Source of the DNA: Bryobacteraceae bacterium
Lineage (GTDB): Bacteria; Acidobacteriota; Terriglobia; Bryobacterales; Bryobacteraceae
Reading direction: 5' to 3'
Length of the DNA stretch: 20,290 nt
Assembly (NCBI GenBank): GCA_030039005.1
Contig: JASHQT010000377.1
Location: forward strand, 1-20,290
The position numbers and the translations under genes were made by a program. Below are positions 1 through 10,600 of the stretch, piece by piece (the stretch's first letter is position 1; each line of letters begins with the position of its first letter). The notes beneath the pieces were generated by a model. The model worked only from the letters and a program-made list of their open reading frames with translations, was not told the origin of the DNA and did not search any database.

Positions 1-190
1 CATTCGCCGGGTGGACAAGAACACGTTAACCGACGACATCACCATCGAGGACCCCATCGCCTACACTAAGCCTTGGGGAGGGCAGATCACGTTCCAGTTG
101 CATCCCACCTGGAACATCACCGAAATGGTTTGCGAGGACAACGTCAATTTCGATGAGTTCCTGAAGAACGAAGCCAAACCCAAGAAATAG
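1..190 (+). CDS. C-terminal part of a secreted-type protein of unknown function
   Basis: The frame is open from the left edge and ends at TAG 188-190, giving the last 62 residues. The visible part contains RRVDKNTL, then TIEDPIAYTKPW, and ends in a Lys-rich tail (NEAKPKK). I recognise the 'RRVD..TL...TIEDP.AYTKPW' pattern from proteins of unknown function that are common in Acidobacteria and some Proteobacteria; they are usually exported and about 150-200 residues long. That is recollection of a family pattern, not a search result. No catalytic motif is visible in this fragment. The start and any signal peptide lie outside the window. The gene runs in the same direction as the NHL-repeat gene 264 bp downstream, but a plausible terminator lies between them, so I do not assume an operon. 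Confidence 0.7.
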   Translation, partial: IRRVDKNTLTDDITIEDPIAYTKPWGGQITFQLHPTWNITEMVCEDNVNFDEFLKNEAKPKK

Positions 191-264
191 GTCGACGCAA
201 CCGGCGCGGGGGATCCGCGCCCGTCTCAGCTTTGACGAGGTCTTGACCCGGAATCCGCAAATCC

Positions 265-296
265 GCGGTTAGCTCTATGCTAACTGTTTTCTTCTT
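265..296 (+). terminator. Probable rho-independent terminator after the first gene
   Basis: A perfect 6-bp inverted repeat, GTTAGC (268-273) and GCTAAC (279-284), closes a 5-nt loop. It extends outward by a G-U and a C-G pair (266-267 with 285-286). The run TTTTCTTCTT follows directly at 287-296. This is the expected layout of an intrinsic terminator about 75 bp after the upstream stop codon. The stem is short and only moderately GC-rich, so efficiency is uncertain. A second, stronger 7-bp stem, GGCGCGG (203-209) with CCGCGCC (215-221), lies nearer the stop codon but lacks a T-tract. Confidence 0.5.
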
Positions 297-454
297 GCGC
301 GCCCTCAACACTGGTGATATCGTTGTCAGCCAAGTATAGATTCGATGACGGATCCACGTTGGAGAGCGTCTAGAACGAGTCGCCAGCAGCCGCGCGCTGT
401 TACCCCCAACTCTGTTCCAATCGCCGTTCCTACCAAACAAAGGGAGAAAAATCT

Positions 455-1744
455 GTGCGTAGATCTCTAGCAGTATTGGCTGGTGCGGCCGCAGTATTCG
501 CGGCCGGATTCTTCGCCGGGACCAGGCTCACGGGCGTGCAAGCCAAGGATAAGCCCGGGACGGGGTTCGCGGCGGCGCCTGGAGAGATGGGCTTGCAGGA
601 TATCTTCGGCGCCTATGACGTGGTGCCAGGCTGGCCGCAAAATATCAGTACGCTCCCCGGGAACGAAAAATGGACCTGGGGCGCGGGACAGAGCGTATAC
701 GCCGAAAACCCTAATCGCATTTTCCTGCTCTTCCGCGGAGAGCTGCCCAACATCAAAAGGCCGGAAACCAAATTGATTCCGGAGTTTGGCCCCAGTCTGC
801 AGTTCCCCATCGGACGCCTGCCGTGGCGCGACGCCACGGTGGCCGCGCTTCCCGGCGCCGGAGGCAGCGGTCAGGATCCCGATGACGGTCCGCGGCTCTG
901 GAAAGGTACCGTCGGCGTGGATGCGAAATGGGAACATTGCCTCACGGTGGTGGACGGCAATGGCAACATCGTCGAGCAGTGGACGCAGTGGGACAAGATC
1001 ATGAAGCGGCCGCATTACGTCACCATCAATCCCTACGATCCGGAAAAGCACGTTTGGGTGGTGGACGATCACATGCACGCCATTTACAAGTTCTCCCATG
1101 ACGGCAAAACTCTGGTCCAGACCATCGGAACTCCGACCGTGAAAGGCGCCGATGGCACGCATTTCAACCGCCCGACCTTTATCGCCTGGCTGCCCGACAG
1201 CACGATGTTTGTGGCGGATGGGTACAACGGGACGCGCGTGGCAAAGTTCGATAAGGAGGGAAAATTCCTACTGGATTGGGGCCAGAGGGGCACGCCACCC
1301 AACGACAAGCGCCCTGGTTACATGAACAATGTCCATGGCTTGGCGGTGGATCCGCAGACGCGCCGCGTATTTGTGAATGACCGCGCGAATCACCGCATTC
1401 AGGTGTTCAACGAAAACGGCAAGTTCTTATACGATTTCAGCATGGGTCGGGAACCCTCCGATATTCACCTGATCTATATTGGCGCAGACCGCACTTTATG
1501 GGCTTTCGATCGCGGAACATCCAAGATGCTGAAGTACGATCTGGAAGGTCATTTTCTGTACTCGTTCGGAACTTGGGGCGATTTTCCCGGCGGATTTTGG
1601 GGCGTCCACGGATTCAGCGTGGACCAGGACGGTAACTTCTACGTTGCGGAAGTCGATAACGGACGAGTACAAAAGTTTCGCCCAAGACAGGCCGTGAACG
1701 AAGCCTTCTTGGTGAGCAAGCCGATCTACTCCGCCTGGAAATAG
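455..1744 (+). CDS. Exported NHL-repeat beta-propeller protein
   Basis: This is a 429-residue protein starting at GTG 455; AGGGAG at 441-446 lies 8 nt upstream and supports the start. Residues 1-30 form a signal peptide: MRR, a hydrophobic Ala/Phe/Gly core, then a VQA cleavage site. Residues 40-100 are a conserved-looking lead-in (GLQDIFGAYDVVPGWP). From about residue 185 onward the sequence shows NHL-type blades. Examples are the 'GLAVDPQTRRVFVNDRANHR' repeat near residues 295-313, 'PTFIAWLPDSTMFVADGYNGTRV' near 230-252, and 'FSVDQDGNFYVAEVDNGRVQKF' near 387-408. Four blades are clear and more degenerate ones probably complete a propeller. NHL propellers act as binding platforms, and the closest enzymatic relatives are peptidyl-amidating lyase-like proteins; I cannot assign an activity here. 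It acts outside the cytoplasm by prediction. The gene appears to be a single transcription unit. Confidence 0.85.
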   Translation: MRRSLAVLAGAAAVFAAGFFAGTRLTGVQAKDKPGTGFAAAPGEMGLQDIFGAYDVVPGWPQNISTLPGNEKWTWGAGQSVYAENPNRIFLLFRGELPNIKRPETKLIPEFGPSLQFPIGRLPWRDATVAALPGAGGSGQDPDDGPRLWKGTVGVDAKWEHCLTVVDGNGNIVEQWTQWDKIMKRPHYVTINPYDPEKHVWVVDDHMHAIYKFSHDGKTLVQTIGTPTVKGADGTHFNRPTFIAWLPDSTMFVADGYNGTRVAKFDKEGKFLLDWGQRGTPPNDKRPGYMNNVHGLAVDPQTRRVFVNDRANHRIQVFNENGKFLYDFSMGREPSDIHLIYIGADRTLWAFDRGTSKMLKYDLEGHFLYSFGTWGDFPGGFWGVHGFSVDQDGNFYVAEVDNGRVQKFRPRQAVNEAFLVSKPIYSAWK

Positions 1745-1893
1745 GCGCGGGTTTCACGCCAGTTAGTAAGTATCGGATCGGCTTGTATATTGATTGACGC
1801 GTTGCGCGGTTCCGCCGCAGCGAGAGTGGTTATTGTGCGCCAACCGCCAATCTGAAAATTACCTGAAAAAATATCCCGTAAGTCGATAAAGTA

Positions 1894-1922
1894 TTGACAT
1901 TTACCAATGCTAGTGCTATACC
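1894..1922 (+). promoter_or_regulatory. Sigma-70-type promoter with extended -10 for the TonB-dependent receptor gene
   Basis: The -35 box is a perfect TTGACA (1894-1899), followed by a 17-nt spacer and the -10 box TATACC (1917-1922). TG at 1914-1915 sits one base before the -10 hexamer, which is the extended -10 pattern. The predicted start of transcription is near 1929, giving a leader of about 48 nt before ATG 1977. The leader carries the RBS AGGGAGG (1965-1971). No clear operator is visible around it. This is the best promoter in the window. Confidence 0.75.
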
Positions 1923-1976
1923 CACTTAGATCTATTTTGGGGTAAGTGTTTTAGGACACCACCTAGGGAGGTCTCC

Positions 1977-4900
1977 ATGTTGCATCAGCGTGTGAGCGCC
2001 CGGCTGAGTACACTGTGGACCGCGTTGGTCTTACTGCTTCTTGCGTCCTTACCACTGTTTTCGCAGGCGAACCTGGGTCGCATTCTAGGAACCGTCACCG
2101 ATCAGACTGGGGCGCCGGTGCCCGGCGTGACGGTAACCATCATCGACGTCGACCGCGGCGTGGAACGCACCGTCACCACCGATTCCGCGGGCGAATACAA
2201 CGCTCCCAGCCTGGTTCCGGGCAACAAGCGCGTTCGGGCTCAGATCACGGGATTCAAAATCAGCGAGCAGACCGGCATCAAATTGGAAGTCGGCCAGGAC
2301 ATTCGCCAGGATCTGGTGCTGCAACCCGGAGAAGTGAGTGAGAGGATCGAGGTCACCGCGGCTCCCCCCACCATCGACACCACCAATGCCGAGCTGGGCG
2401 GTACGCTCGAGAACAAAGTCATCAATGACCTGCCCTTAAATGGACGAAACTTCGAGAACCTACTCGAGCTTCGTCCGGGCGTCACCAAGTATCCCGGCGG
2501 TTCGGGCTGGACCAATAGCACCAACGGCGGACGCCCGCACGACAACTTTTTCATGGTGGACGGCGTCGACAGCAACGATCCCTGGATGGCCCAAAGCGTG
2601 ATGAACGCCGTCATGGCGGCGGGCGATGCCGGAACCATGCTGCCCATTGACGCTATCGATGAGTTCAAGACCCAACAGAACCCGGGCGCCGAATTCGGCT
2701 GGAAGCCGGGCGCGATCATCAACGTCGGGCTGAAGTCAGGCAGTAACACGTTTCATGGTACTGGATACGCTTATGGCCGCGACGGCGCCTGGGACGCCGC
2801 CGACTATTTCTCCGGCGGCCAGGGCCCGTTACCCGTTGAGCTGGAGCAGTACGGCGCCAGCTTGGGAGGACCTATCGTTCGCGATAAGCTCTTCTTCTTC
2901 GTGAATTACGAGTCGCAGCAATATAGCGTCGGCACTGCTGCTCAACATACCGTGCCGATCACCAACACCAGTTCCACCGATCCCACTTACAGCCTGATCG
3001 GCGCTTGTAAGCTGGCTTTGTCGCAGGGCAAGCTCAGCGCTCTGAGCGCCCAGTTATCCGGCCTGAGCTCTTCCTGTCAGCCGCAGTCCGATTACCCCGG
3101 TTTGTTTCCGGTTAACAACACTTCTTCCACCACTTACAACACTTCGCTCGCGAATGTAAATAGCATTTACTCGGGTGTCACGAAGATCGACTATCACCTG
3201 AATGAAAAGAACTCCTTCAGCGGTATGTATTTCATCAGCCCGGGCAACGGCACATTCGTGGATAATCCGGCCGAAGAGATCAACTCCTTCTGGCTCACCC
3301 AGCAATATGCGCGATCCCAAGTCGGTTCAGGAAGCTGGATTTGGGTTCCCACTTCCAGCATGGTAAATTCCCTCCGCGTGGGTTACTCGCACTATTACCA
3401 GGTTTTCTCGACCCCCGACGCTAATGACAATCCAGCCGACTACACTTTCAACGGCAACACTTACCACTTCTACACGGGCCAAACCAATCCCGCTTACTAC
3501 GGTCTCCCTTTGATGCTCTTCCAGGGTGGTTTTCAATTCCAACTGGGAAACTCCTGGCCGAAAACCGTTGGCCCTGACGGCGTCTATCAGATCAGCGACA
3601 GCGTGTCGTGGCTGAAGGGCAAACACGCCATTAAGTTTGGCGGCGATATTCTTCTCAACCAAAGCACCAACAACGTCACGGCCAACACCAAGGGACCCCT
3701 GCGTTTCGCCGGTGGCATCGACGCTTTCTTCGACGGTGACATGAGCCGTGCGCAGATCAGTTTCGGAGATTTCTTGCGCCACTTACAGGATCAGGGCTAC
3801 GGGCTGTTCATCCAGGACGATTGGCGCATTACACCTCACGTCACCATTAACTTGGGATTGCGGTACGAGCTGACTACGGTATTCACCGAAAGCAACGATC
3901 TGGTGGGCAATTTCGAACCCAGCGAGGGGATGGTGCAGGTCGGTAAACAGATTTCCTCGCCCTTCAATGGCGATCACTTGGATTTCTCGCCCCGCCTGGG
4001 CGTCGCGTGGGATATCTTCGGCAACGGCCGGACCGTCCTGCGCGCCGGTGGCGGCGTTTACTACTCGCAGTATAGTTTCGATTCGTTCATGGCGGTCGGC
4101 AACTTACTGGGCATGCGCACCGTACCCACAGGCGTGAATCTGTATACCAACGGCAATCCCACACCCTTTACCGCCGGCGGCACCATCAACTTAGGCGCCG
4201 TTACATGGGGTGGCAGCGCGCTGGGCAGCCCAACGACGCCTGGAACCATCATGTACAACTGGGCGAACAATGGCCCCAACAACCCGTTGTACTCCGCTTC
4301 TCCCGCATGCGGCGACGGGACCGTCACGCTGTCCTCGGGATTTACTCCGCAGCCTTGTAACATCCTGGGGGCGGACCGTAACATGCGCTCGCCCTACGTA
4401 GCCAAGTGGAACGTGGATATTCAGCGCGCCATTAGCAACGACCTTACCCTCGACGTCGCTTATGTCGGTAACCAGGCAGAGAGATTACTCGGGATCACCG
4501 ATCTCAACCAGCCACAGTTCCTTGGCGGTTACAGCCCAGGATGGGGAAACCCCGCCGTGGCCGGAACACCCGCAAATCTATGCTTGGCGAGCGCTTCCAT
4601 GGGTTATAACAATTGCTCTCCGAGTGCCGCTCTGGAACAAGCGGCTGCTCCGTACAATTCCAAGTATCCCTATCTCGGGATCATCAACTGGTTGAGCAAC
4701 GATAATTACGCTAATTACAACGGACTCCAGGTTTCTCTCACACAGCGGATCTGGCATGGATTTTCGTACGTTGCGGGCTATACCTATTCGCATGCTTTGT
4801 CAGTTTCTCCCGACAACTGGTCGTTCCTGCAGCCTATCAACAGTAACTGCGTGCGGTGTCTCTACGGGAGCAGCCCGTTCGACATTCGCCACCACTTCAC

Positions 4901-5606
4901 GTGGTCAGGAACTTACGCCATTCCCGGCATCAAAACTCCCGGGCAGATTTTGGAAGGTTGGTCGCTCAACACGATCATCAATCTGCAAAGTGCCTTGCCT
5001 TGGGGCGTCAATGACTTGACGACCGACTTCAGCGGTACCGGTGAAATTAACTCCATCCCTGAAAACGGCGAGCAATGGGACTTCTTCGGAAATCCCAACG
5101 ACTTTACCACTACCAAAGCGTTCATCAACACCAATGGCGGAGCGGGAGGCATTCCGTATTATTCCGGGACCAGTAATGCAACCTGCCTGGCGCACTCCCA
5201 GGCCATGGGGCCGCTGGCGGTGGCATCGCTGACGAACCTCGGATGCTACGCCTACAAAGGATCCGTGCTGGTTCCTCCGGCTTACGGCAGCTACGGGACC
5301 ACCGCGCCGAACATGTTCCGCGGCTTCCCGTTCTATAACGTCGATTTCTCGATCACCAAATCCATGACGTTCAAGGAACGCGTCACCGCGCAGTTCCGTG
5401 CCGAGTTTTTTAACGTGTTCAACCACCCCAACATCGCCAATCCATTCGGAGGTCCGGGCGGCAGCAACGCCTACACCGATCCCTCCGCGGATGCCGGCGT
5501 CAGCTTCGGATTCCAGCCCGCCACTCCGGACGTCGTCAGTTCCAACCCAGTGCTCGGCTCGGGCGGTCCCCGCGCTATCCAACTTGGCCTGAAGCTGATA
5601 TTCTGA
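1977..5606 (+). CDS. Oar-type TonB-dependent outer-membrane receptor with carboxypeptidase-regulatory-like domain
   Basis: This 1209-residue protein starts at ATG 1977, with AGGGAGG 5 nt upstream. Residues 1-31 are a signal peptide (hydrophobic core [11 protein letters not shown], end SQA). Residues about 34-118 form a carboxypeptidase-regulatory-like beta-sandwich ([22 protein letters not shown], then the typical [19 protein letters not shown]). Residues about 125-255 are plug-like, including [20 protein letters not shown] and [10 protein letters not shown]. The rest is an Oar-like beta-barrel: alternating aromatic and polar strands, '[18 protein letters not shown]' near 300, '[21 protein letters not shown]' near 620, and a final strand ending in LKLIF, with the terminal aromatic residue typical of outer-membrane barrels. 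The length suits this family, which is greatly expanded in Acidobacteria. The ligand is unknown; complex carbohydrates or peptides are usual guesses. It has its own strong promoter and no terminator before dctA, so the two are probably co-transcribed. Confidence 0.92.
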   Translation: MLHQRVSARLSTLWTALVLLLLASLPLFSQANLGRILGTVTDQTGAPVPGVTVTIIDVDRGVERTVTTDSAGEYNAPSLVPGNKRVRAQITGFKISEQTGIKLEVGQDIRQDLVLQPGEVSERIEVTAAPPTIDTTNAELGGTLENKVINDLPLNGRNFENLLELRPGVTKYPGGSGWTNSTNGGRPHDNFFMVDGVDSNDPWMAQSVMNAVMAAGDAGTMLPIDAIDEFKTQQNPGAEFGWKPGAIINVGLKSGSNTFHGTGYAYGRDGAWDAADYFSGGQGPLPVELEQYGASLGGPIVRDKLFFFVNYESQQYSVGTAAQHTVPITNTSSTDPTYSLIGACKLALSQGKLSALSAQLSGLSSSCQPQSDYPGLFPVNNTSSTTYNTSLANVNSIYSGVTKIDYHLNEKNSFSGMYFISPGNGTFVDNPAEEINSFWLTQQYARSQVGSGSWIWVPTSSMVNSLRVGYSHYYQVFSTPDANDNPADYTFNGNTYHFYTGQTNPAYYGLPLMLFQGGFQFQLGNSWPKTVGPDGVYQISDSVSWLKGKHAIKFGGDILLNQSTNNVTANTKGPLRFAGGIDAFFDGDMSRAQISFGDFLRHLQDQGYGLFIQDDWRITPHVTINLGLRYELTTVFTESNDLVGNFEPSEGMVQVGKQISSPFNGDHLDFSPRLGVAWDIFGNGRTVLRAGGGVYYSQYSFDSFMAVGNLLGMRTVPTGVNLYTNGNPTPFTAGGTINLGAVTWGGSALGSPTTPGTIMYNWANNGPNNPLYSASPACGDGTVTLSSGFTPQPCNILGADRNMRSPYVAKWNVDIQRAISNDLTLDVAYVGNQAERLLGITDLNQPQFLGGYSPGWGNPAVAGTPANLCLASASMGYNNCSPSAALEQAAAPYNSKYPYLGIINWLSNDNYANYNGLQVSLTQRIWHGFSYVAGYTYSHALSVSPDNWSFLQPINSNCVRCLYGSSPFDIRHHFTWSGTYAIPGIKTPGQILEGWSLNTIINLQSALPWGVNDLTTDFSGTGEINSIPENGEQWDFFGNPNDFTTTKAFINTNGGAGGIPYYSGTSNATCLAHSQAMGPLAVASLTNLGCYAYKGSVLVPPAYGSYGTTAPNMFRGFPFYNVDFSITKSMTFKERVTAQFRAEFFNVFNHPNIANPFGGPGGSNAYTDPSADAGVSFGFQPATPDVVSSNPVLGSGGPRAIQLGLKLIF

Positions 5607-5631
5607 TCGCTGTCATCGTGATCGTGAAACC

Positions 5632-6915
5632 ATGGCAACGGTTGCACCTGAGGTAGTCCAGAAGCCGCAAGGAAGGCCTATCTATAAGAGCCTTTCGGCG
5701 CAGGTGTTGTTCGCCATCGCTGTCGCCATTGTTCTTGGATACGTGAGTCCTTCCACGGCCATCGCCATGAAGCCGCTCGGCGATGGTTTCATCCGCCTGA
5801 TCACCATGATCATTGCGCTGGTGATCTTCTGCACCGTTGTGTCGGGCATCGCCGGAATGCAAGACCTGAAGAAGGTGGGGCGCGTCGGTGGAAAAGCGTT
5901 GCTGTATTTCGAGGTGGTCTCCACCTTGGCGCTGCTCATCGGGCTGATGGTCGGCAATGTGGTGCGCCCCGGCGGCGGGTTCAACATCAACCCAGCCACT
6001 CTCGATCCGAAGGCCGTCGCTGCGTACGCCGGGCAAGCCAAAGCGCAGAGCGTTACCGATTTTCTGATGCACATTATTCCGAACACGGTGATCGACGCGT
6101 TCGCCAAAGGCGACATCCTGCAGGTGCTCCTGCTCGCCATTTTGTTCGGTTTTGCGCTCTCCATCGCCGGCCAGCGTTCGAAGCTGATCGTCGACGTGTT
6201 CGGCGCGCTCACCCACGCCGTATTCGGCGTCATCAATATATTGATGTGGCTGGCGCCGATCGGCGCATTCGGCGCGATGGCGTTTACCATCGGCCGCTAT
6301 GGCGTGGCCTCGCTGGGACCTTTGGCGAAATTAATCGCGACGTTTTGGGTGACCTGCATTTTGTTTGTGCTCGTGATCCTCGGCGCCGTCGCATTATTTG
6401 CCGGCTTCAACATCGTCAAATTTCTGCTCTATATCAAGGAAGAGATTCTGCTGGTGCTCGCGGTCAGCTCGTCCGAGCCTGCACTGCCCACGCTGATGGA
6501 AAAAATGGAAAAGCTGGGATGTTCCCGCGCGCTGGTCGGGTTGGTGGTGCCCACAGGCTACACCTTCAACACCGATGGCACCAGCATCTACATGACGCTG
6601 GCCGCTCTGTTTGTGGCGCAAGCCACCAACACGCACCTCACCTTATCACAGCAACTGACGATCCTCGCGGTGGCGGTGCTGACATCCAAAGGCGCCAGTG
6701 GCGTCCAGGGCGCGGCGTTTATCGCACTGGTGGGGACCATGATGGTGATTCCCACGATCCCCGTCGCCGGCATGGCGATCATCCTGGGGATCGACCGCTT
6801 CATGAGCATGTTCCGCGCCCTGATCAATATGGTCGGCAACGGCGTGGCCACCGTGGTGGTGGCGCGCTGGGAACATGAACTGGATCACGAGAGCTTGCGG
6901 CAACAACTCGGCTGA
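5632..6915 (+). CDS. dctA: C4-dicarboxylate:cation symporter DctA
   Basis: This 427-residue protein matches the length of Escherichia coli DctA (428). It belongs to the dicarboxylate/amino acid:cation symporter (SDF) family and would import succinate, fumarate or malate across the inner membrane with protons or sodium. Visible signatures are the re-entrant-loop serines SSSE at residues 279-282, then [20 protein letters not shown]. The substrate/cation motif is NTDGTSIY (313-320), where NMDGT or NLDGT is usual. The last core helix contains [19 protein letters not shown], with Asp388, Arg395 and Asn399 placed as in DctA. Hydrophobic segments run along the whole chain. The ATG lies 25 bp after the receptor stop codon with no clear Shine-Dalgarno sequence, which suggests translation downstream of the receptor on one mRNA. 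The Met-to-Thr change in NxDGT is mild, since that position also varies in known DctA proteins. Substrate assignment is by family resemblance. Confidence 0.93.
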   Translation: MATVAPEVVQKPQGRPIYKSLSAQVLFAIAVAIVLGYVSPSTAIAMKPLGDGFIRLITMIIALVIFCTVVSGIAGMQDLKKVGRVGGKALLYFEVVSTLALLIGLMVGNVVRPGGGFNINPATLDPKAVAAYAGQAKAQSVTDFLMHIIPNTVIDAFAKGDILQVLLLAILFGFALSIAGQRSKLIVDVFGALTHAVFGVINILMWLAPIGAFGAMAFTIGRYGVASLGPLAKLIATFWVTCILFVLVILGAVALFAGFNIVKFLLYIKEEILLVLAVSSSEPALPTLMEKMEKLGCSRALVGLVVPTGYTFNTDGTSIYMTLAALFVAQATNTHLTLSQQLTILAVAVLTSKGASGVQGAAFIALVGTMMVIPTIPVAGMAIILGIDRFMSMFRALINMVGNGVATVVVARWEHELDHESLRQQLG

Positions 6916-6991
6916 TCACCCGCCTTTAAGGTTCGCCCACCAGATAAAGCCATGCACCAGGCGAAAGTGGCGGCGCTCTTTTTGAAAACTG

Positions 6992-7633
6992 TTACTGAAT
7001 CGCGAGTGTGACACCGGACTGCGTAGATACGCCGTCTACGACCAGTTGGATCGTGACACTCGGTCCCGTGGGAGCAGTGGAGGGAATTAGAACGTTGATC
7101 TGCTGCAACCCCAGGGTCTCGCCGGGCGCGTGGCCTGCAAACTGAATCTGAGCCGGGACTCCTCCGATAAACGCCTGTACCGTGTGGCTCATCAGTTGCA
7201 GCCCGTCGGCGGATGGTGCAAGATAGTCCCCGAAGCCGGTGGCGTACACCGACACGTACGAATTGAGCGCGGCTGGATGAGAAACGCCATTCACGCTTCC
7301 GTCTTGATTCACGATCGCGCCCTGACCCGAGCCATTCAACGAGAGCGTAAAGATTCCCGGCGACACTGCCGCCAGAGGAACGTCGATCGACCCGCTTTGC
7401 TGGCCGTTACAGACTACTGCGATCGCGGCGCTGCTCTCGCCATCCACCGTGGCGGGAAGAGTGAAGGTGATCATGCTGGCGGTGTGGCCGATCAGTTCCG
7501 CCGCGCTGTTATTCACCATCACCGTCGGGGCGGCGCAGCCAAACGAGCCATAAATTGCCATGATCGTGTTGGCGGCTCCTGGAACCACCTGGAAGCTGGC
7601 CGCGTTCTGGAACCCTCCGGCAGCGATCACCAG
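6992..7633 (-). other. TIGR03437 (Solibacter C-terminal) domain of the giant protein
   Basis: The last ~213 residues contain the hallmarks of this domain: FQNAASFQVVPGAANTIMAIYG at its start, AAVSPGIFTL, GQGAIVNQDGSVN, HPAALNSYVSVYATGFG, and LGLQQINVLIPS near the end. The family was defined from many large secreted proteins of Candidatus Solibacter usitatus and is the best single taxonomic pointer in the window. Its function is unknown; the C-terminal position suggests a sorting or surface-attachment role, which is inference. Confidence 0.8.
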
Positions 7634-10600
7634 CGGCGAAACAACGTTCAATGTGACGGCAACATTGAGCGGGCTGTTCGTGGCCCCCGGAGCAACGATC
7701 TGCAAGCTTCCACTGTACGTTCCGGGCGGAAGCGAGCTCGGATTCACGGTGACGCTCAGCGCCGACGGCGTATTGGACGGATTACTCGCGACGCTGAGCC
7801 AGGGTGCGTTGGAGGAGACACTAAAAGCGACATTGCTATTTTGAGCGCTCAACAGGATGGATTTCGTCTGAGACGGCGCCACCGTCCCCGGCGAGACGAA
7901 GGCCGTAAACGAAAGAGACGGCGCTGAGACCGTCAGCACCGGCGGACCGATCACGGTGAGCGTCACCGGCACGCTGACCGGACTGGACTCGAGCGAAATG
8001 GAAAGCAGCACTTGACCCTGGTAAGTGCCGGCCGCGAGTCCCATTGCGTTCACCGTCACCGTGACGCTACTCAAGGAAGACGTTGTCGCGCTGAGCCAGG
8101 GTGTGCCGGGAGCTACCGAGGAGGCCAGACTAAACGGGCTAGAAGCGCTCACGCTGATGGACCGCGACTGAATCGCGCCACCTTGACCGATCGCGTAAGT
8201 GAAGGTCAGAGAAATGGGGCTGATGCTCACATAGCTCGCGCTGGTTACGGGAGGCACAGGCGGTGTGGGCGGAGCCGGGTTCTCCACGGTCAGGTTCGCC
8301 GATGCGGTGTTGCCAGTGCCGCCATTACTGGAAACGACGGCGCCAGTGGTGTTGGTGTAACTTCCGGCATCGCTTCCGGTCACGGTCACGCTGAACTGGC
8401 ATTGCGAATTGACCGCCATCGATCCATTGCTCAGCACAATGCCCGTACCGGGATTCGTCGTCACGGTGCCGGCGCAGGCACTCGCAGTGGAGGTGGATAC
8501 GGTCAGGCCGGAAGGCAGGGCATCGATAAAACTTACACCACTTAGCGCCACGGTGTTCAGGGCGGGATTCGTAATGGTGAACGTCAACGAACTCGAACCC
8601 CCGGTAACAATCGAAGCCGGACTGAACGCCGCGCTGATCGATGGCGGCGCCACCACCGCGATGCCGGCCGAGCCTCCTGGGCCGCTGATCTCCACCGGGC
8701 CCCCGTTACTAAACGTAGCCGTTATGTTGCCGGTGCTATCGTTTTTGCTCCCCGCGGTGGTTCCGGTCACATTCACGGTAACTGCGCAGGAAGAGGACGG
8801 GAGCAGATTCACCGAGGTAATGGAGATACTCGCGGATCCGGGATCCGCGATCACCAGGGCGCCGTCGAGGGTGAGGCAAGTGCCCAACATGCCGTTAGGG
8901 CTCGCGACCACCAGGCCGCTGGGCAGCGTGTCAGTGAGCCCAATGTTGAAAAAGTTGGTGATGCTGCTGGGATTCGTGACGGTGAAGGTAAGAGAGGTGG
9001 TTCCATTGACAGGTATGCTCGGTGCGCCGAACGCAAGGGTCACCGTGGGCGCCTGAACCACATCCAGGCTGGCGGTGTTGCTGGGATTGCCGGGTCCGCT
9101 TTCGTTGGCCGAAATCGGCCCGGTGGTATTGTTCTCGAATCCGATCGAGGTCGCCTGAACCTTGACCGATATAGCGCAGGAGCCGCCGGCCGCGAGCCTG
9201 GCGCCCGTCAAACTTGTAGATGACGATCCAGCGACGGCGGTGAATGTTCCTCCGCAGGTGTTGGTCACACCGGGTGGGTTGGCGACCGCTAGTCCGGCCG
9301 GCAGCGCGTCGGTCAATGATACCCCGGTCAGCGCCGAACCGGCGTTCGGATTTTGGATGGCGTAGTTCAAGCTGACTGTGCCGCCCAAGGCCGCGCCGGC
9401 TGCACTGAACGAAATGCTAATGGTCGGCGGCACAATGCTGATTGGCGTGTTCGTCAGCGAGAAACCGGTATTGGTGGTGATCGAATTGGATGTCGCGGTC
9501 ACGGTGTAAGGACCGCCCGCGCTTGCGTTGGCCGTGAAGCTTTCGCTGACCTGGCCCGAGCCATTGGTGTTCGCGGTGATCGTGTTCGAGCTATTGGAAA
9601 ACGTTCCGCTCGCGCCGGCGCCCGGAGCGGTGAAGGTGACCGATGCGCCGCTGATCACTACACCCGCCGCGTCCTTCACCGTCACCACAAGAGGGTTTGT
9701 AAATGCAGTGCTGACGTTTGCGCTCTGTCCGCTGCCGCTCGAGACCACCACCGAGGCGGCCACCTGCGTCACGCTCACATTGTCGGTGTTGGAGACGGCA
9801 GCCGTTCCGGCGCCGGTATGCGTCAGATCACCGCCGCCGTATGCACTGGCGGTATTGGAAACGGAGGTCGGCGAATTGGCCGGCACATTCACGATCAGTT
9901 TCAACGTCGCGAAGGAGCTGCCGCCCGCGACGGCCTGCGTCGAGGTGCACGTGACGGCGTTCGCGTTGCTGCTGCAGCTCCAGCCGGTGCCCGAGAAATT
10001 GTTGAGAGAGTAATTGGAGGGCAACGTATCCAATACAGTCGTCGTGCCGCCGGTGCTGCCGCTCGCGGCTGTGTTGCTGACCGTGATATCCCATTCCGCG
10101 GTCTGGCCTTGCGTGAACGTCCCGGTGTGAGATTTGCTCACCGCGAGAGTCGGAGCGCCGAGAATATCGATGGTCACCGCGTTGGAATTGACGCTGGCGG
10201 TGAGGCCGCTGCCCGAAACCACCGCGGTATTGCTGACATTGCCAGGCGTCGCGTTCGTAGCCACGCTGAAGTTCAGCGTCAGCGTAGCGAGGTCGCTGCT
10301 GGAGCCGATGAAATCGCTGTTCGTGCAACTGATGGTCTGGCCCGTGGGCGAACCGCAGGTCCAGTTAGTTCCGCTGCCGCTGGTGGGAGTGAGGCCGGTG
10401 GGAAACGTGTCGCTCACGCTCACCGGAACCGTACTGCCGCCTGCTGATCCTGGCCCGCCATTCTCGACTGATAAGGTGACCGAACCTGTTCCGCCCTGGA
10501 TCACGGACGCCGGCCCGGATTGGTTCGCCGCCAGCACCGGCAGATTCTCGGTGAGCTCGACGCACCAGGAGCTAACGGTGCCGAGCGGATGGTCGGCAAC

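Noticed and set aside
323..340. TTGTCA and TATAGA as a possible promoter for the NHL gene
   Set aside because: Only 6 nt separate the two hexamers; no -35-like box lies 16-18 nt before TATAGA.
144..440. Minus-strand open frame of 98 codons across the first intergenic region
   Set aside because: It overlaps the tail of the first gene and the terminator, is Arg-rich, and has no recognisable feature.
467..1162. Minus-strand open frame of 231 codons inside the NHL-repeat gene
   Set aside because: It is antisense to a well-supported gene with signal peptide and repeats, and shows no recognisable domain.
4905..5582. Minus-strand open frame of 225 codons inside the receptor gene
   Set aside because: It is a shadow of the conserved C-terminal barrel frame, without domains or a ribosome binding site.
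6916..6991. Possible bidirectional terminator between dctA and the giant-protein gene
   Set aside because: A CTCTTTTTG run is present at 6975-6983, but I could not find a convincing stem before it on either strand.
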